This document shows, one piece after another, positions 26,298-35,902 of a stretch of 64,000 nucleotides of DNA. Origin of the DNA: Erysipelotrichaceae bacterium. Its GTDB lineage: Bacteria; Bacillota_I; Bacilli_A; Erysipelotrichales; Coprobacillaceae. Made by a program: the position numbers and the translations under genes. How positions within the stretch are numbered: position 1 is the first letter of the stretch; every line of letters begins with the position of its first letter. The notes beneath the pieces were generated by a model that was not told the origin of the DNA, searched no databases, and worked only from the letters and a program-made list of their open reading frames with translations. The stretch is taken from positions 31,333 to 95,332 of the forward strand of contig JAGZJH010000002.1 in the NCBI GenBank assembly GCA_018365815.1. The letters are read 5' to 3'.

Positions 26298-28181
26298 ATG
26301 GCGATTGCAAAATTAATGCTACTGGATATTAATTTTGAACAAGCACAATATGATGAAGTATTATTTAAATTGCTTGAACAAAAGAAATTTCATCCAGAGC
26401 CGGCATCAAAGTTTGTAGATTCAGTCCATGGATTATCTGTTTTAAACAGAGAAAATCCATATGCTGATTTAATTTCACGTATGGATAGTGCAAGTGAAAA
26501 ATATGGTTTTGAACTTGAGGAAGTTGATGTGAAAGGTGAAACGATGAATTTCATCAAATCAGATTCATTATTTTGTGGATTAGTGAGTCAAGCAGATGGG
26601 TTCAATCGTGTTAAAAAAGAATTAGATGTTGTTATAGAAGAAAATGAAGCAGCAATGGTACAGTTACAACATGTTGCTGGAATTAATGTAGATTTTGACG
26701 ATTTGTTTTCATGTAAATATTTACAAGTTCGTTTTGGTTTATTACCATTAAATAATGTAGATAAATTAAAATATTATGATGGGCAACCATTTATTTTAAA
26801 AAGGTTTCATGATGATGCACAATATACTTGGTGTATGTATTTAACTACTGAGTCAAAGGCACCGGAAATTGATAATATCTTTTCTTCATTATATTTTGAA
26901 AGAATTCATATCCCTAACTTTGTTCATGGGACACCTGAATTAGCAATTGCAGAAATTCAAGAAGAAACAGATGCTGCTAAAGCAATGTCTAAAGGTTTAG
27001 AAAATGATATTAAACAATTATTCGAATCAAATAAAAATGAATTAAATCGAATTTATTCTATTGCAAAACGTTTAAATCGTACTTACGAAGCACAAAAATA
27101 TGTCATTGTGTTAGGTGAAAAATCATCAATCGTAGGATTTGCATCAGTCAAAGATGCACAAAAAATTAAAGAAGATTTTGAATCTATTGAAGGAGTTCAT
27201 GTTGAATTGCGTGATGAAAATGGCGATTCACGTTTAACACCACCAACAAAATTAGAAAATGGTTGGTTTGCTAGACCATTTAAAATGTTTGTGGAAATGT
27301 ATGGTGTTCCTGGATATAGTGAAAAAGATCCAACGCCGTTTGTGGCTTTAACTTACACACTTCTATTTGGAATTATGTTTGGTGATGTCGGACAAGGGTT
27401 GTTGTTATCTTTAATTGGATATATTGCATATAAAAAGTTTAATATGGAATTAGGTGCAGTGGGAGTTCGCTTAGGATTTTCAAGTGCATTGTTTGGTATT
27501 GTATTTGGATCAGTATTTGGTAATGAAGAAATTTTAGTACCGTTTATTCATACAATGGATCCAAGTTCAACAATGACATTACTCATTGGAGCAATTAGTA
27601 TTGGTGCTATTTTAATCTTATTAACAATGATTATGAATACGATTAAAAACTTTAGAAATAAACATTTAGCAGAAGCGTTATTTTCTCATAATGGATTAAG
27701 TGGAATTGTTTTCTATGTGGCTGTTTTAGGGATTGCAGTAGGAACAATGACTGGATTAAATTTAATGAACCCTATTTATATTGGATTATTGATTGTACTT
27801 CCAATTATCTTAATCTTTATGAAAGAAGCGTTTGAAAATAAAATGGAAGGAAAACCATTATTCCCAGAAGGATTTGGTAATTTCTTCATGACTGCTTTTT
27901 TTGAAATGTTTGAAGTATTATTAACATTTATTGCCAATACCATGTCTTATTTACGTGTGGGTGGATTTATTTTATCCCATGCCGGAATGATGTTAGTAGT
28001 ATATACACTTGCTAACATGGTTGGTGGTTTTGGATATTGGATTATCTTAGTTATTGGTAACTTATTTGTAATGGGACTTGAAGGATTAATTGTAGGTATT
28101 CAAGTATTACGTTTAGAGTTCTATGAAATGTTTAGCCGTTACTATGAAGGTAATGGTATACCTTTTAAAACTATTGAATAA
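26298..28181 (+). CDS. ntpI: V-type ATPase subunit I (ion channel a-subunit)
   Basis: A 627-residue protein with the cytosolic stalk-binding half (~1-340) and a seven- to eight-helix membrane half. LFGIMFGDVGQGLLLSLIG at ~358 and NTMSYLRVGGFILSHAG with Arg ~553 are the conserved channel motifs. The arginine releases the ion from the K-ring carboxylate. Length is normal for the family (about 620-660). It begins 29 bases after the shortened paralogue, behind GGAGGGAG. Confidence 0.92.
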   Translation: MAIAKLMLLDINFEQAQYDEVLFKLLEQKKFHPEPASKFVDSVHGLSVLNRENPYADLISRMDSASEKYGFELEEVDVKGETMNFIKSDSLFCGLVSQADGFNRVKKELDVVIEENEAAMVQLQHVAGINVDFDDLFSCKYLQVRFGLLPLNNVDKLKYYDGQPFILKRFHDDAQYTWCMYLTTESKAPEIDNIFSSLYFERIHIPNFVHGTPELAIAEIQEETDAAKAMSKGLENDIKQLFESNKNELNRIYSIAKRLNRTYEAQKYVIVLGEKSSIVGFASVKDAQKIKEDFESIEGVHVELRDENGDSRLTPPTKLENGWFARPFKMFVEMYGVPGYSEKDPTPFVALTYTLLFGIMFGDVGQGLLLSLIGYIAYKKFNMELGAVGVRLGFSSALFGIVFGSVFGNEEILVPFIHTMDPSSTMTLLIGAISIGAILILLTMIMNTIKNFRNKHLAEALFSHNGLSGIVFYVAVLGIAVGTMTGLNLMNPIYIGLLIVLPIILIFMKEAFENKMEGKPLFPEGFGNFFMTAFFEMFEVLLTFIANTMSYLRVGGFILSHAGMMLVVYTLANMVGGFGYWIILVIGNLFVMGLEGLIVGIQVLRLEFYEMFSRYYEGNGIPFKTIE

Positions 28182-28208
28182 AAAGAATTTATTGGAGGAT
28201 TATAAAAA

Positions 28209-28646
28209 ATGACAGTTTTAGAATTTATTTTACCAGCATTAATTATTGCTTTAATTTCTTTACCATTAGTAAAAGTATTTACAGGAAAAGTAGATGCGAA
28301 ATCTGCTAAATTCCGTTTAGCAACTCATGTATGTGGATTTTTTGCAGTTGTATTAGGTGTGTTCTTATTCCAAGTAAGTGGTACAGGAGTATTTGCTGAA
28401 GAAACAGTTGCTTCTGGTATCGCCGGAACTTTAGCACAAGGTTTAGGATTCTTAGCTGCTGCTTTAGCAACTGGTATGTCAGCTTTAGGTGCTGGGATTG
28501 CCGTAGCTGCTGCTGCTCCTGCTGCAATCGGTGCTTTTTCTGAAAACGAAAAGAACTTTGGTAAATCATTAATCTTCGTTGCCTTAGGTGAAGGGGTTGC
28601 GATTTACGGGTTATTAATTTCTATCTTAATTATCAATAAATTATAA
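28209..28646 (+). CDS. ntpK: V-type ATPase proteolipid subunit K (c-ring)
   Basis: A 145-residue proteolipid with four membrane helices: ~4-21, ~37-59, a Gly/Ala-rich pair ~77-110, and ~120-143. The last holds the ion-binding carboxylate, Glu128 in FVALGEGVAIYG. The first pair lacks a matching carboxylate, as is usual in four-helix V-type K subunits. It rotates against subunit I to move protons or sodium; I cannot assign the ion with confidence. It lies 27 bases after ntpI behind GGAGG. Confidence 0.88.
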   Translation: MTVLEFILPALIIALISLPLVKVFTGKVDAKSAKFRLATHVCGFFAVVLGVFLFQVSGTGVFAEETVASGIAGTLAQGLGFLAAALATGMSALGAGIAVAAAAPAAIGAFSENEKNFGKSLIFVALGEGVAIYGLLISILIINKL

Positions 28647-28667
28647 AAGCAAAAGAGGGCTGATGAT

Positions 28668-28976
28668 ATGAAATTTTTCTTAATCAGCGATAATATAGAT
28701 ACATTAATGGGATTAAGATTAGTAGGGATTGAAGGAATTGTTGTACACGAACGTCAAGAGTTTTTAGAATTACTTGAAAGCAAAATGCGTGATACAAGTA
28801 TTGCAGTTATTTTAGTCACTACTAAATTAATCGATATGTGTCCAGATATTATATCTGAAATTAAATTAAAACAACCAAAACCTTTAATTGTGGAAATTCC
28901 GGATCGTCATGGTGAATCTAAAATTGGTGAAACTATTGATGGTTATGTTTCTGAAGCAATTGGGGTTAAATTATAG
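28668..28976 (+). CDS. ntpG: V-type ATPase subunit F (central stalk)
   Basis: A 102-residue protein with a Rossmann-like start (MKFFLISDNIDTLMGLRLVG) and the AVILVTTKLIDM strand-helix typical of subunit F, which sits on the central shaft with subunit D. Length matches the family (about 100). It lies 21 bases after ntpK. Confidence 0.88.
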   Translation: MKFFLISDNIDTLMGLRLVGIEGIVVHERQEFLELLESKMRDTSIAVILVTTKLIDMCPDIISEIKLKQPKPLIVEIPDRHGESKIGETIDGYVSEAIGVKL

Positions 28977-28988
28977 GAGATATGTGTG

Positions 28989-29582
28989 ATGGAAAATATC
29001 GAACAAGTATTTCTCTATATGAAAGATGAAATTACGGCACAGGCAAGTAAGGAAGAAGCAAAAATCCTAGAAGAAGTTAATAGCTTAGAACAACTTGCAA
29101 ATGAACAAATGGAAGAAGAAGCCAAAAAAGATGCTGCTTTACAAATGAATCAAGAGTTATCTGAAATTTCTTCTATTGCTGCTGCTGAAATTTCTCAAAG
29201 TCATAGCGAAAGAATTAAAAAATTAATTGAAAAAAGAGATGGGTATGTGGCTAATGTATTTAGTGAAGCCAAAGCAAAGTTAGTTGAATTTACTACAAGT
29301 AAAGAATACGTTGATTTTATGCTTGCTAAAGCTAAAAAAGTTGGAGCATATCATTTAACACAATCGACGATGTATGTTAAAAAACAAGATCTTGAACTTA
29401 AAGATCAATTAGCTAAAGCATACGGAAGTGAGATTGAAATTGTAGCTAGTGATAGTTTAGAAATCGGTGGATTAATTGTTGAAAATAGTGAGTCTAAACT
29501 TGTTATAGATGAATCATTAGATACAGCATTAGAAAATCAAAAAGACTGGTTTGCTAAAAACTCTGGTTTAATTATTAAATAG
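28989..29582 (+). CDS. ntpE: V-type ATPase subunit E (peripheral stalk)
   Basis: A 197-residue protein: a long N-terminal charged helix (~1-110) followed by a small alpha/beta domain that binds the top of the A3B3 head (the ending IGGLIVENSESKLVIDESLD is typical). The ATG at 28989 is 8 bases from GGAG; a GTG at 28986 directly before it is possible. It partners with the H subunit encoded at 23344. Confidence 0.88.
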   Translation: MENIEQVFLYMKDEITAQASKEEAKILEEVNSLEQLANEQMEEEAKKDAALQMNQELSEISSIAAAEISQSHSERIKKLIEKRDGYVANVFSEAKAKLVEFTTSKEYVDFMLAKAKKVGAYHLTQSTMYVKKQDLELKDQLAKAYGSEIEIVASDSLEIGGLIVENSESKLVIDESLDTALENQKDWFAKNSGLIIK

Positions 29583-29612
29583 TTAGCAGATGATTCTGCT
29601 GGAGGTGACAAT

Positions 29613-31367
29613 GTGAGTAATAGTGTAATTTATTCAATCAATGGTCCCGTAGTAACTGTAAAAGATGCAACTGAATTCTCAATGTTGGAAATGGTATATG
29701 TTGGAAATCAAAAATTAATCGGAGAAGTTATCTCTATTAAAAAAGAATTTACAACTATCCAAGTTTATGAAACAACAACTGGATTAAAACCAGGAGAACC
29801 TGTTTTATCAACAGGAAGTCCAATCTGTGTAACTTTAGGGCCGGGGATTTTAAGAAATATATTTGATGGGATCGAAAGACCATTACAAGAAATGGCAAAT
29901 GAATCTGGGGCATTTATTGCCACAGGAAGCAGTGTAGCACCATTAGATCAAAATAAAAAATGGGCAGTTACAATGCATGTTAAAGTAGGAGACGAAGTTA
30001 AAGGCGGAGATATTTATGCATCATGTCCGGAAACAGATTTAATTGTGCATAAATGTATGGTAAGTCCTTTATTAAGTGGTAAAGTCGTTGAAGTGGCTAG
30101 TGATGGAGAATATACAATTAATGATGTAATTATGAAATTAGAAGATCAAGAAGGTCATATTCATGAATGCACATTAACTCAAAAATGGCCAATTAAAAAT
30201 TCTCGTCCGGTATCTAAACGTTTGCCAATTTCAAGACCGTTAATTACAGGTCAACGTGTTATTGATACATTATTCCCTATCGCTAAAGGGGGAACAGCAG
30301 CCATTCCGGGTGGATTTGGTACTGGTAAAACAATGACACAACACCAATTAGCAAAATGGTGTGATGCAGATATTATCGTTTATGTTGGTTGTGGAGAACG
30401 TGGAAATGAAATGACACAAGTTCTTGAAGAATTTAGAGAGTTAATCGACCCTAAATCAAATAAACCTTTAACTGATAGAACTGTATTAATTGCCAATACT
30501 TCAAACATGCCAGTAGCAGCTCGTGAAGCAAGTATTTATACTGGAGTTACATTAGCTGAATACTATCGTGATATGGGTTACCATGTTGCAATCATGGCGG
30601 ATTCAACTTCTCGTTGGGCAGAAGCGTTACGTGAAATTTCAGGACGTCTTGAAGAAATGCCAGCCGAAGAAGGATTTCCTGCCTACTTACCTTCACGTCT
30701 ATCTCAATTCTATGAACGTGCAGGATATATGAAAAACTTAAACGGTTCAGAAGGATCAGTCACTATCATTGGTGCAGTTTCACCACAAGGGGCAGACTTT
30801 TCAGAACCAGTTACTCAAAATACAAAACGTTTCGTTAGATGTTTCTGGGCATTAGATAAAGCCTTAGCTTATGCAAGACACTATTTTGCAATTAACTGGA
30901 ATTTAAGTTATAGCGAATATGTTCCTGATCTTGAAAGATGGTTAAATAAAAATGTTGATCCTAAATTCGTTAGAGATCGTCAAGAAATCGCTTCAATCTT
31001 AGCAGAAGAAACAAAATTAATGGAAATCGTTAAATTAATGGGATCAGATGTATTACCAGATGATCAAAAATTAGTAATTGAAGTCGCTAAATTAATTAGA
31101 GTTGGGTATTTACAACAAAATGCCTTCCACAAAGATGATACTTATGTACCATTAGAAAAACAATTAAAAATGATGGAAGTTATTTTATACTTAAATAAAC
31201 GTGGAAAAGAAGTTATTTCACTTGGAAAACCAATTCGTGTATTATTAGAAACAGAAATCTTTGAAAAAGTAGTTAAAATGAAATATGATGTGCCAAATAG
31301 CAACATTGATTTATTAGATGATTATTTTAATATGATTGATCAAGCAGTTGCTAAAGCAAGTGTATAG
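29613..31367 (+). CDS. ntpA: V-type ATPase catalytic subunit A
   Basis: A 584-residue catalytic subunit starting with GTG at 29613, 5 bases after GGAGGTG. Walker A is GGFGTGKTM at ~233, followed by GCGERGNEM and the Walker B region VAIMADSTSRWAEALRE; the A-specific insert lies between ~110 and 200. It hydrolyses or makes ATP in the A3B3 head. The ATG at 29611 is out of frame. Confidence 0.96.
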   Translation: MSNSVIYSINGPVVTVKDATEFSMLEMVYVGNQKLIGEVISIKKEFTTIQVYETTTGLKPGEPVLSTGSPICVTLGPGILRNIFDGIERPLQEMANESGAFIATGSSVAPLDQNKKWAVTMHVKVGDEVKGGDIYASCPETDLIVHKCMVSPLLSGKVVEVASDGEYTINDVIMKLEDQEGHIHECTLTQKWPIKNSRPVSKRLPISRPLITGQRVIDTLFPIAKGGTAAIPGGFGTGKTMTQHQLAKWCDADIIVYVGCGERGNEMTQVLEEFRELIDPKSNKPLTDRTVLIANTSNMPVAAREASIYTGVTLAEYYRDMGYHVAIMADSTSRWAEALREISGRLEEMPAEEGFPAYLPSRLSQFYERAGYMKNLNGSEGSVTIIGAVSPQGADFSEPVTQNTKRFVRCFWALDKALAYARHYFAINWNLSYSEYVPDLERWLNKNVDPKFVRDRQEIASILAEETKLMEIVKLMGSDVLPDDQKLVIEVAKLIRVGYLQQNAFHKDDTYVPLEKQLKMMEVILYLNKRGKEVISLGKPIRVLLETEIFEKVVKMKYDVPNSNIDLLDDYFNMIDQAVAKASV

Positions 31368-31381
31368 AAGGAGGATTAACT

Positions 31382-32827
31382 ATGAGTCTACAATATGTCG
31401 GTCTTAGTGAAATCAATGGACCATTAGTTGTCTTAGATCATGTACAAGGTGCATCTTATGACGAAATGGTTGAAATTCAATTACAAAACGGTTCAACTCG
31501 TCTTGGACGTATTGTTCAAATCGAAGGTGAACGTGTTGTTGTCCAAGTATTTGAAGGAACAAACAATTTATCATTATCAAATACAAAAACAAGATTATTA
31601 GGTCGTCCAATGGAAATGCCACTTTCTAAAGAAATCTTAGGAAGAGTATTTAGTGGAGCAGGTAAACCAATTGATGGTTTAGGTGAAGTCTTTGCCGAAA
31701 AAATGATGGATATTAATGGGCAACCATTAAATCCGGTATCACGTGTTTACCCAAGAAACTATATTAATACCGGTATTTCTTCAATCGACTGTTTAACAAC
31801 ATTAATTCGTGGACAAAAATTACCAATCTTCTCTGGATCTGGATTACCACACAATCAATTAGCAGTACAAATCGTTAAACAAGCAAAAGTTGCTGATGAT
31901 GAAGGTAAAGGATTTGGGGTAGTCTTTGCAGCCATGGGGGTTACAAATGACGTTGCAGATTATTTCAAACGTTCATTTGAAGAAGCCGGAGTAATGCAAA
32001 GAGTTGTAATGTTTTTAAACTTATCAAACGATCCAATTATCGAACGTATCTTAACACCTAGATGTGCATTAACAGTAGCAGAATATTTAGCCTATGAACA
32101 TGATATGCATATCTTAGTTATTTATACTGACGTGACTTCATATTGTGAAGCATTACGTGAATTCTCATCAAGTAAAGGTGAAATTCCGGGACGTAAAGGT
32201 TATCCAGGATACTTATATTCTGACTTAGCCTCATTATATGAAAGAGCCGGAATTATTAAAGATGCAAAAGGATCCGTTACACAAATTCCAATCTTAACAA
32301 TGCCAAATAATGATATTACACACCCAGTACCTGACTTAACTGGTTATATCACAGAAGGACAAATTACATTAGATGCAGATTTAAATGCAACAGGAATTTA
32401 TCCACCGGTTGGTGTATTACCATCACTTAGCCGTTTAATGAAAGATGGTATCGGTGAAGGATACACACGTGCAGATCACTCTGCCGTATCTAACCAATTA
32501 TTTGCTTGTTATGCCCATGTGCAAGATGTACGTTCATTAACATCAGTTATTGGAGAAGATGAATTATCTGCAACAGATAAAAAATACATGGAATTTGGTA
32601 AATTATTCGAAGAACACTTTATTAATCAAGGATTTGATGTTAACCGCAGCATTGAAGAAACATTAGATTTAGGTTGGTCTTTATTATCAGTGCTTCCAAT
32701 TGGTGAACTAGATCGTATTGATAATGAAATTGTTAAACAATTCTATAATCATGAAAAAGCAGTTAAACAATTTGGTTTACAAGAAGATACAATTATTCGT
32801 GAATTACAACAAGCAGTAGGTGAGTAA
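31382..32827 (+). CDS. ntpB: V-type ATPase regulatory subunit B
   Basis: A 481-residue non-catalytic nucleotide-binding subunit. It has IDCLTTLIRGQKLPIFSGSG in place of a true P-loop, GVTNDVADYFKRSFEE, and YTDVTSYCEALREFSSSK, all conserved in subunit B. It lies 14 bases after ntpA and 2 bases before ntpD. Confidence 0.96.
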   Translation: MSLQYVGLSEINGPLVVLDHVQGASYDEMVEIQLQNGSTRLGRIVQIEGERVVVQVFEGTNNLSLSNTKTRLLGRPMEMPLSKEILGRVFSGAGKPIDGLGEVFAEKMMDINGQPLNPVSRVYPRNYINTGISSIDCLTTLIRGQKLPIFSGSGLPHNQLAVQIVKQAKVADDEGKGFGVVFAAMGVTNDVADYFKRSFEEAGVMQRVVMFLNLSNDPIIERILTPRCALTVAEYLAYEHDMHILVIYTDVTSYCEALREFSSSKGEIPGRKGYPGYLYSDLASLYERAGIIKDAKGSVTQIPILTMPNNDITHPVPDLTGYITEGQITLDADLNATGIYPPVGVLPSLSRLMKDGIGEGYTRADHSAVSNQLFACYAHVQDVRSLTSVIGEDELSATDKKYMEFGKLFEEHFINQGFDVNRSIEETLDLGWSLLSVLPIGELDRIDNEIVKQFYNHEKAVKQFGLQEDTIIRELQQAVGE

Positions 32828-32829
32828 TT

Positions 32830-33453
32830 ATGGCTAATCAAGTATTTCCCACTAAAGGGAATTTAATTGCAACCAAAAAATCTCTTGAACTTGCTAATCT
32901 TGGTTATGACTTGTTAGATAAAAAAAGAAACGTTTTAATCAAAGAGATGATGACTTTATTAGATGACGTTAAAATTATTCGTGATGACATTACAGAAGCC
33001 TATCAAAAAGCTTATTATGCATTACAAGAAGCAAATATTTCATTAGGGGTTATTACAGACATCGTTGAAGCAGTGCCTATTGATACCGGGTTAAGTGTAA
33101 CTTACCGAAGTGTCATGGGAGTTGAACTTCCAACGATCAAATATGAAAAACAACCAATTACTTTAGGATATGGATTTGAAAGAGCCAATTCAAAAGTAGA
33201 CTATGCTTATCGTTGCTTTTATAAAGTTAAGGAACTAACTGTTTTATTAGCAGAAGTTGAAAACAGTGTTTATCGTTTAGCTAATGCCATTCGTAAAACA
33301 CAAAAAAGAGCCAATGCCCTTAAAAATATTTCAATTCCTGAATTTAGTGAAACAGTAAAATTTATTACTGAAGCTTTAGAGGAAAAGGAAAGAGAAGAAT
33401 TTACACGTCAAAAAGTTATTAAAACACAAAAAGATAAACAAAATCGTGGTTAA
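32830..33453 (+). CDS. ntpD: V-type ATPase subunit D (central shaft)
   Basis: A 207-residue protein with the two long shaft helices (PTKGNLIATKKSLELANLGY at the start, RRxNALKNI-type RANALKNISIPEFSETVKFI near 165). It turns within the A3B3 head. It is the last gene of the operon, followed by a strong terminator. Confidence 0.95.
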   Translation: MANQVFPTKGNLIATKKSLELANLGYDLLDKKRNVLIKEMMTLLDDVKIIRDDITEAYQKAYYALQEANISLGVITDIVEAVPIDTGLSVTYRSVMGVELPTIKYEKQPITLGYGFERANSKVDYAYRCFYKVKELTVLLAEVENSVYRLANAIRKTQKRANALKNISIPEFSETVKFITEALEEKEREEFTRQKVIKTQKDKQNRG

Positions 33454-33467
33454 TGCCACGATTTTTT
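33441..33467 (+). terminator. Terminator of the V-type ATPase operon
   Basis: AAATCGTGG, loop, CCACGATTT, then T residues. The left arm overlaps the end of ntpD. Confidence 0.9.
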
Positions 33468-33518
33468 AGTTGAAAAGGTAATCAAAATAATAGGAATATT
33501 ACATCATTTTAAATTACA

Positions 33519-33884
33519 CTAATAGCAGGAATCTTCTCTATTTTTCCTTTTTAACTTCATTTTCTTGAAAAATATTTTAAAATGTGTTGATAATGGTAAA
33601 AGTAGATGATGAGCATCATTATAATTTTTAATGTCTTTTAAAATTTCTGTTAAATTATTAATATCCACGACTTTTATATTTTTTGCTTTAAAATAAGCAT
33701 CTAATTCATGAATTAATCTTAAATCTTGATTAATAAATTTATAACACTTCTTTGTTTTGAGATGAATACAAATTGCTGTAATAAAACGGAAAAAAATTAA
33801 TCCTTTTGCTGATCCTAATCCACCATCAAATGCCTTTTGAGAATTTATTTCAATATTACTAGAACATAAACTACAATTCGTCGT
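33519..33884 (-). pseudogene. Fragment of an unknown gene (C-terminal ~120 codons)
   Basis: Read leftwards, a frame is open from ~33884 to a stop at 33519-33521 but has no usable start codon. It begins TTNCSLCSSNIEI (a CxxC pair), followed by FDGGLGSAKGLIFFRFITA, and ends in a basic KKMKLKRKNRE tail. This looks like the 3' part of a gene whose 5' end was lost where it meets the ABC exporter fragment near 33870. I do not recognise the family. No frameshift is visible within it. Confidence 0.5.
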
Positions 33885-34686
33885 TTATTTTATCAGTTAT
33901 GGAATAGTCAAGTATTATCGAATGTATTTACAATCAAAATTATTAAATCATTCTATTCAAAAAATTAAAGCGACACTCATTCAAAATATCACTAATTTAA
34001 GTTATTTTAACTACATTCAAGAAACAAATTCTAATTACGTTTCAATGATTGTTAATGACTGTACGACAATTGAAGAAAAGTATTATAAAAATATATTAGA
34101 ATTAATTTCAGATATTTCTATTTTAATATTAGGGGTAGGAACATTAATCTACTTAAATTATTATGTCTTAGTTTGGATTTTATTAATGTTATTAGTGATG
34201 CTTAAAGTTTCTAAGTACTATGAAGAAGAATTAAATTCTAAAGCAATATATGTTTCTCAAATGAATTCTAAAACAATTAGTAAAATAAAAGATTGTTTAT
34301 ACAGTTTTGATTTTACTCGTCAATATAGTGATCGTTTAAAAATATTAAACCAATTTAAAAACTCTAATAAAGAACTTTCTAAATCTAAAATAGAATTGGA
34401 TAGAAATATAGCAAAAGCAGAAAGTTTTTCAGTGGCTACAGGGTGGTTAATGAGTTTAGGGATTTTTGTTATTGCAGCTTATTTTGTAGTATGTAATCAG
34501 TTATCTGTCGCAACAATGATGGCAATTGCCCAATTAATGAACTGTGTTTCAAATCCAATCATTAGTTGTATGTCTTATGTTAATCAAATAAAATCGACTA
34601 AAGGTATTAGAAATACGATTTTACCTTTATTAGAAAAAAAACAAGACACAATTTGTTTTTATGTTATACTAAAGCGAAGGAGTTGA
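33868..34686 (+). pseudogene. ABC exporter transmembrane domain, internal fragment
   Basis: The frame is open from ~33868, with no start codon in place, and encodes ABC-exporter-type helices and coupling loops (NISYFNY-like ITNLSYFNYIQE, ILGVGTLIYLNYYVLVWILL, AIAQLMNCVSNPIISCMSY). Both ends are missing: there is no first helix and no ATPase domain, and the last residues (CFYVILKRRS) run into the promoter of the next gene. Half-transporters of this kind are 500-600 residues; ~270 remain. An internal ATG at 33922 gives 254 codons, but function is unlikely. Confidence 0.7.
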
Positions 34687-34690
34687 AAAA

Positions 34691-35596
34691 ATGCGTAAAT
34701 TAGTTTTAGATGTCGGAGGAACAAAAATTAAATATGCCTTAATGGAAAATGATGCGACAATTATTGAAAAAGGAGAAGTCGATACCCCTTTAGATCATTT
34801 AGGCCATTTACTTGATGTTTTTAAAGAAATATATTCAAAATATCAAGATCAAGTAGATGGAATGGCATTAAGTATGCCGGGGAATATTGATAGTAACGTG
34901 GGTTATATGTATTCAGGTGGGGCATTAATGTACAATCAAAAATTAAATATTATTGAAGCCATTCAAAAAGTTATTCCTTTACCGATAAGTGTTGAAAATG
35001 ACGGTAAATGTGCCGCATTAGCAGAATTATGGAAAGGTAATCTAGTAAATGTCAACGATGGAATTGTCATTATTTTAGGAACTGGTATTGGTGGCGGTGT
35101 CGTTCAAAACGGAAAATTAAATCGTGGAAATCATTTCTTTGCGGGAGAGTTTTCATTTATTCAAAGTGAAGTAGGTGGCTTTAAATATGAAAATTGCTTT
35201 GCTTTAAAAGCCAGTACTTCAACACTGTTAATAGGACTTTCTAAGAAAAAAGGAATTGATTTTAATTCAATTAACGGTTATGACTTTTTTAACTATTTAG
35301 ATAGTGGTGATCAAGATGCAATGGAAGTATTTGATGAATTTGCGGCTAACCTTGCTTTTCAAATCTACAATTTCCAATGTGTTTTAGATCCTCAAAGAGT
35401 ATTAATCGGTGGTGGAATTAGTAAACGTGATATTGTGATTGAAAAAGTAAAAGAACACCTCAATAAAATTTATGAACAAATTCCGGTATCATTTCCAACA
35501 GTGGAAATCGATCATTGTAAGTTCTATAACGATTCTAATTTAATTGGGGCGTTGTATCATTATTTTGAAATTAATCCCACAATGCCTAAAATGTAA
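34691..35596 (+). CDS. ROK-family sugar kinase
   Basis: A 301-residue kinase. Phosphate-binding DVGGTKIKYALM is at the N-terminus, the catalytic Asp is in SVENDGKCAALAELWKG (~105), and ILGTGIGGGVV is the second phosphate motif. The zinc-binding CxCGxxGCxE motif of NagC-type repressors and classic ROK glucokinases is absent, and there is no HTH, so it is an enzyme. Substrate is glucose, fructose, a hexosamine or ManNAc. The start has AAGGAG 7 bases upstream, inside the end of the broken ABC frame. A close relative is at 55092-55982. Confidence 0.85.
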   Translation: MRKLVLDVGGTKIKYALMENDATIIEKGEVDTPLDHLGHLLDVFKEIYSKYQDQVDGMALSMPGNIDSNVGYMYSGGALMYNQKLNIIEAIQKVIPLPISVENDGKCAALAELWKGNLVNVNDGIVIILGTGIGGGVVQNGKLNRGNHFFAGEFSFIQSEVGGFKYENCFALKASTSTLLIGLSKKKGIDFNSINGYDFFNYLDSGDQDAMEVFDEFAANLAFQIYNFQCVLDPQRVLIGGGISKRDIVIEKVKEHLNKIYEQIPVSFPTVEIDHCKFYNDSNLIGALYHYFEINPTMPKM

Positions 35597-35621
35597 AAAT
35601 CCCTCTAATAAGGGATTTTTT
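35596..35621 (+). terminator. Terminator after the ROK kinase
   Basis: AAAATCCCT, 6-base loop, AGGGATTTT, then T residues. Confidence 0.85.
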
Positions 35622-35798
35622 TATGAGTGAAATTCGATTTCCTTTTTTAAATATAAACCTGTTAAAGAGTTTTTGTTGTTGATAATCGTTTGAACATCAC
35701 CACAAGCAATTAACGCTCCACCTTAATCGCCATCCTCTTTTCCTAAATCTACAATCTAATCACACTGAGCTATATGCTCAATGACACCTTTTTTGACA
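35621..35798 (-). pseudogene. UvrA-type protein, C-terminal remnant
   Basis: Read leftwards: GVIEHIAQCD, stop, IVDLGKEDGD, stop, GGALIACGDVQTII, then NNKNSLTGLYLKK and a stop at 35621-35623. This is the order of the UvrA C-terminus (IEHN.D, W.IDLGPEGGDGGG.I...G.P..I, S.TG.YL). Two in-frame stops and only ~58 codons leave a dead remnant, of UvrA itself or of a shorter UvrA-like ABC protein. Confidence 0.75.
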
Positions 35799-35872
35799 TC
35801 GAATTATAGTATATTAATAATTGATATACAAGTCAATTTCTATTGTTTAATCGTGTCTTTTTAATTTGGGTA

Positions 35873-35881
35873 TGCTATAAT
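35873..35881 (+). promoter_or_regulatory. Extended -10 promoter for the acetyltransferase
   Basis: TGCTATAAT (TGnTATAAT form) lies 21 bases before the start codon at 35903. Confidence 0.5.
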
Positions 35882-35902
35882 TTAAAAAAAGGGGTGGGAG
35901 AT

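Noticed and set aside
28306..28569. Leftward frame inside ntpK
   Set aside because: Gln/Leu-rich antisense shadow of a Gly/Ala-rich proteolipid gene; no ribosome site.
34691..35596. ROK-type transcriptional repressor
   Set aside because: No N-terminal helix-turn-helix is present and the length of 301 residues fits kinases.
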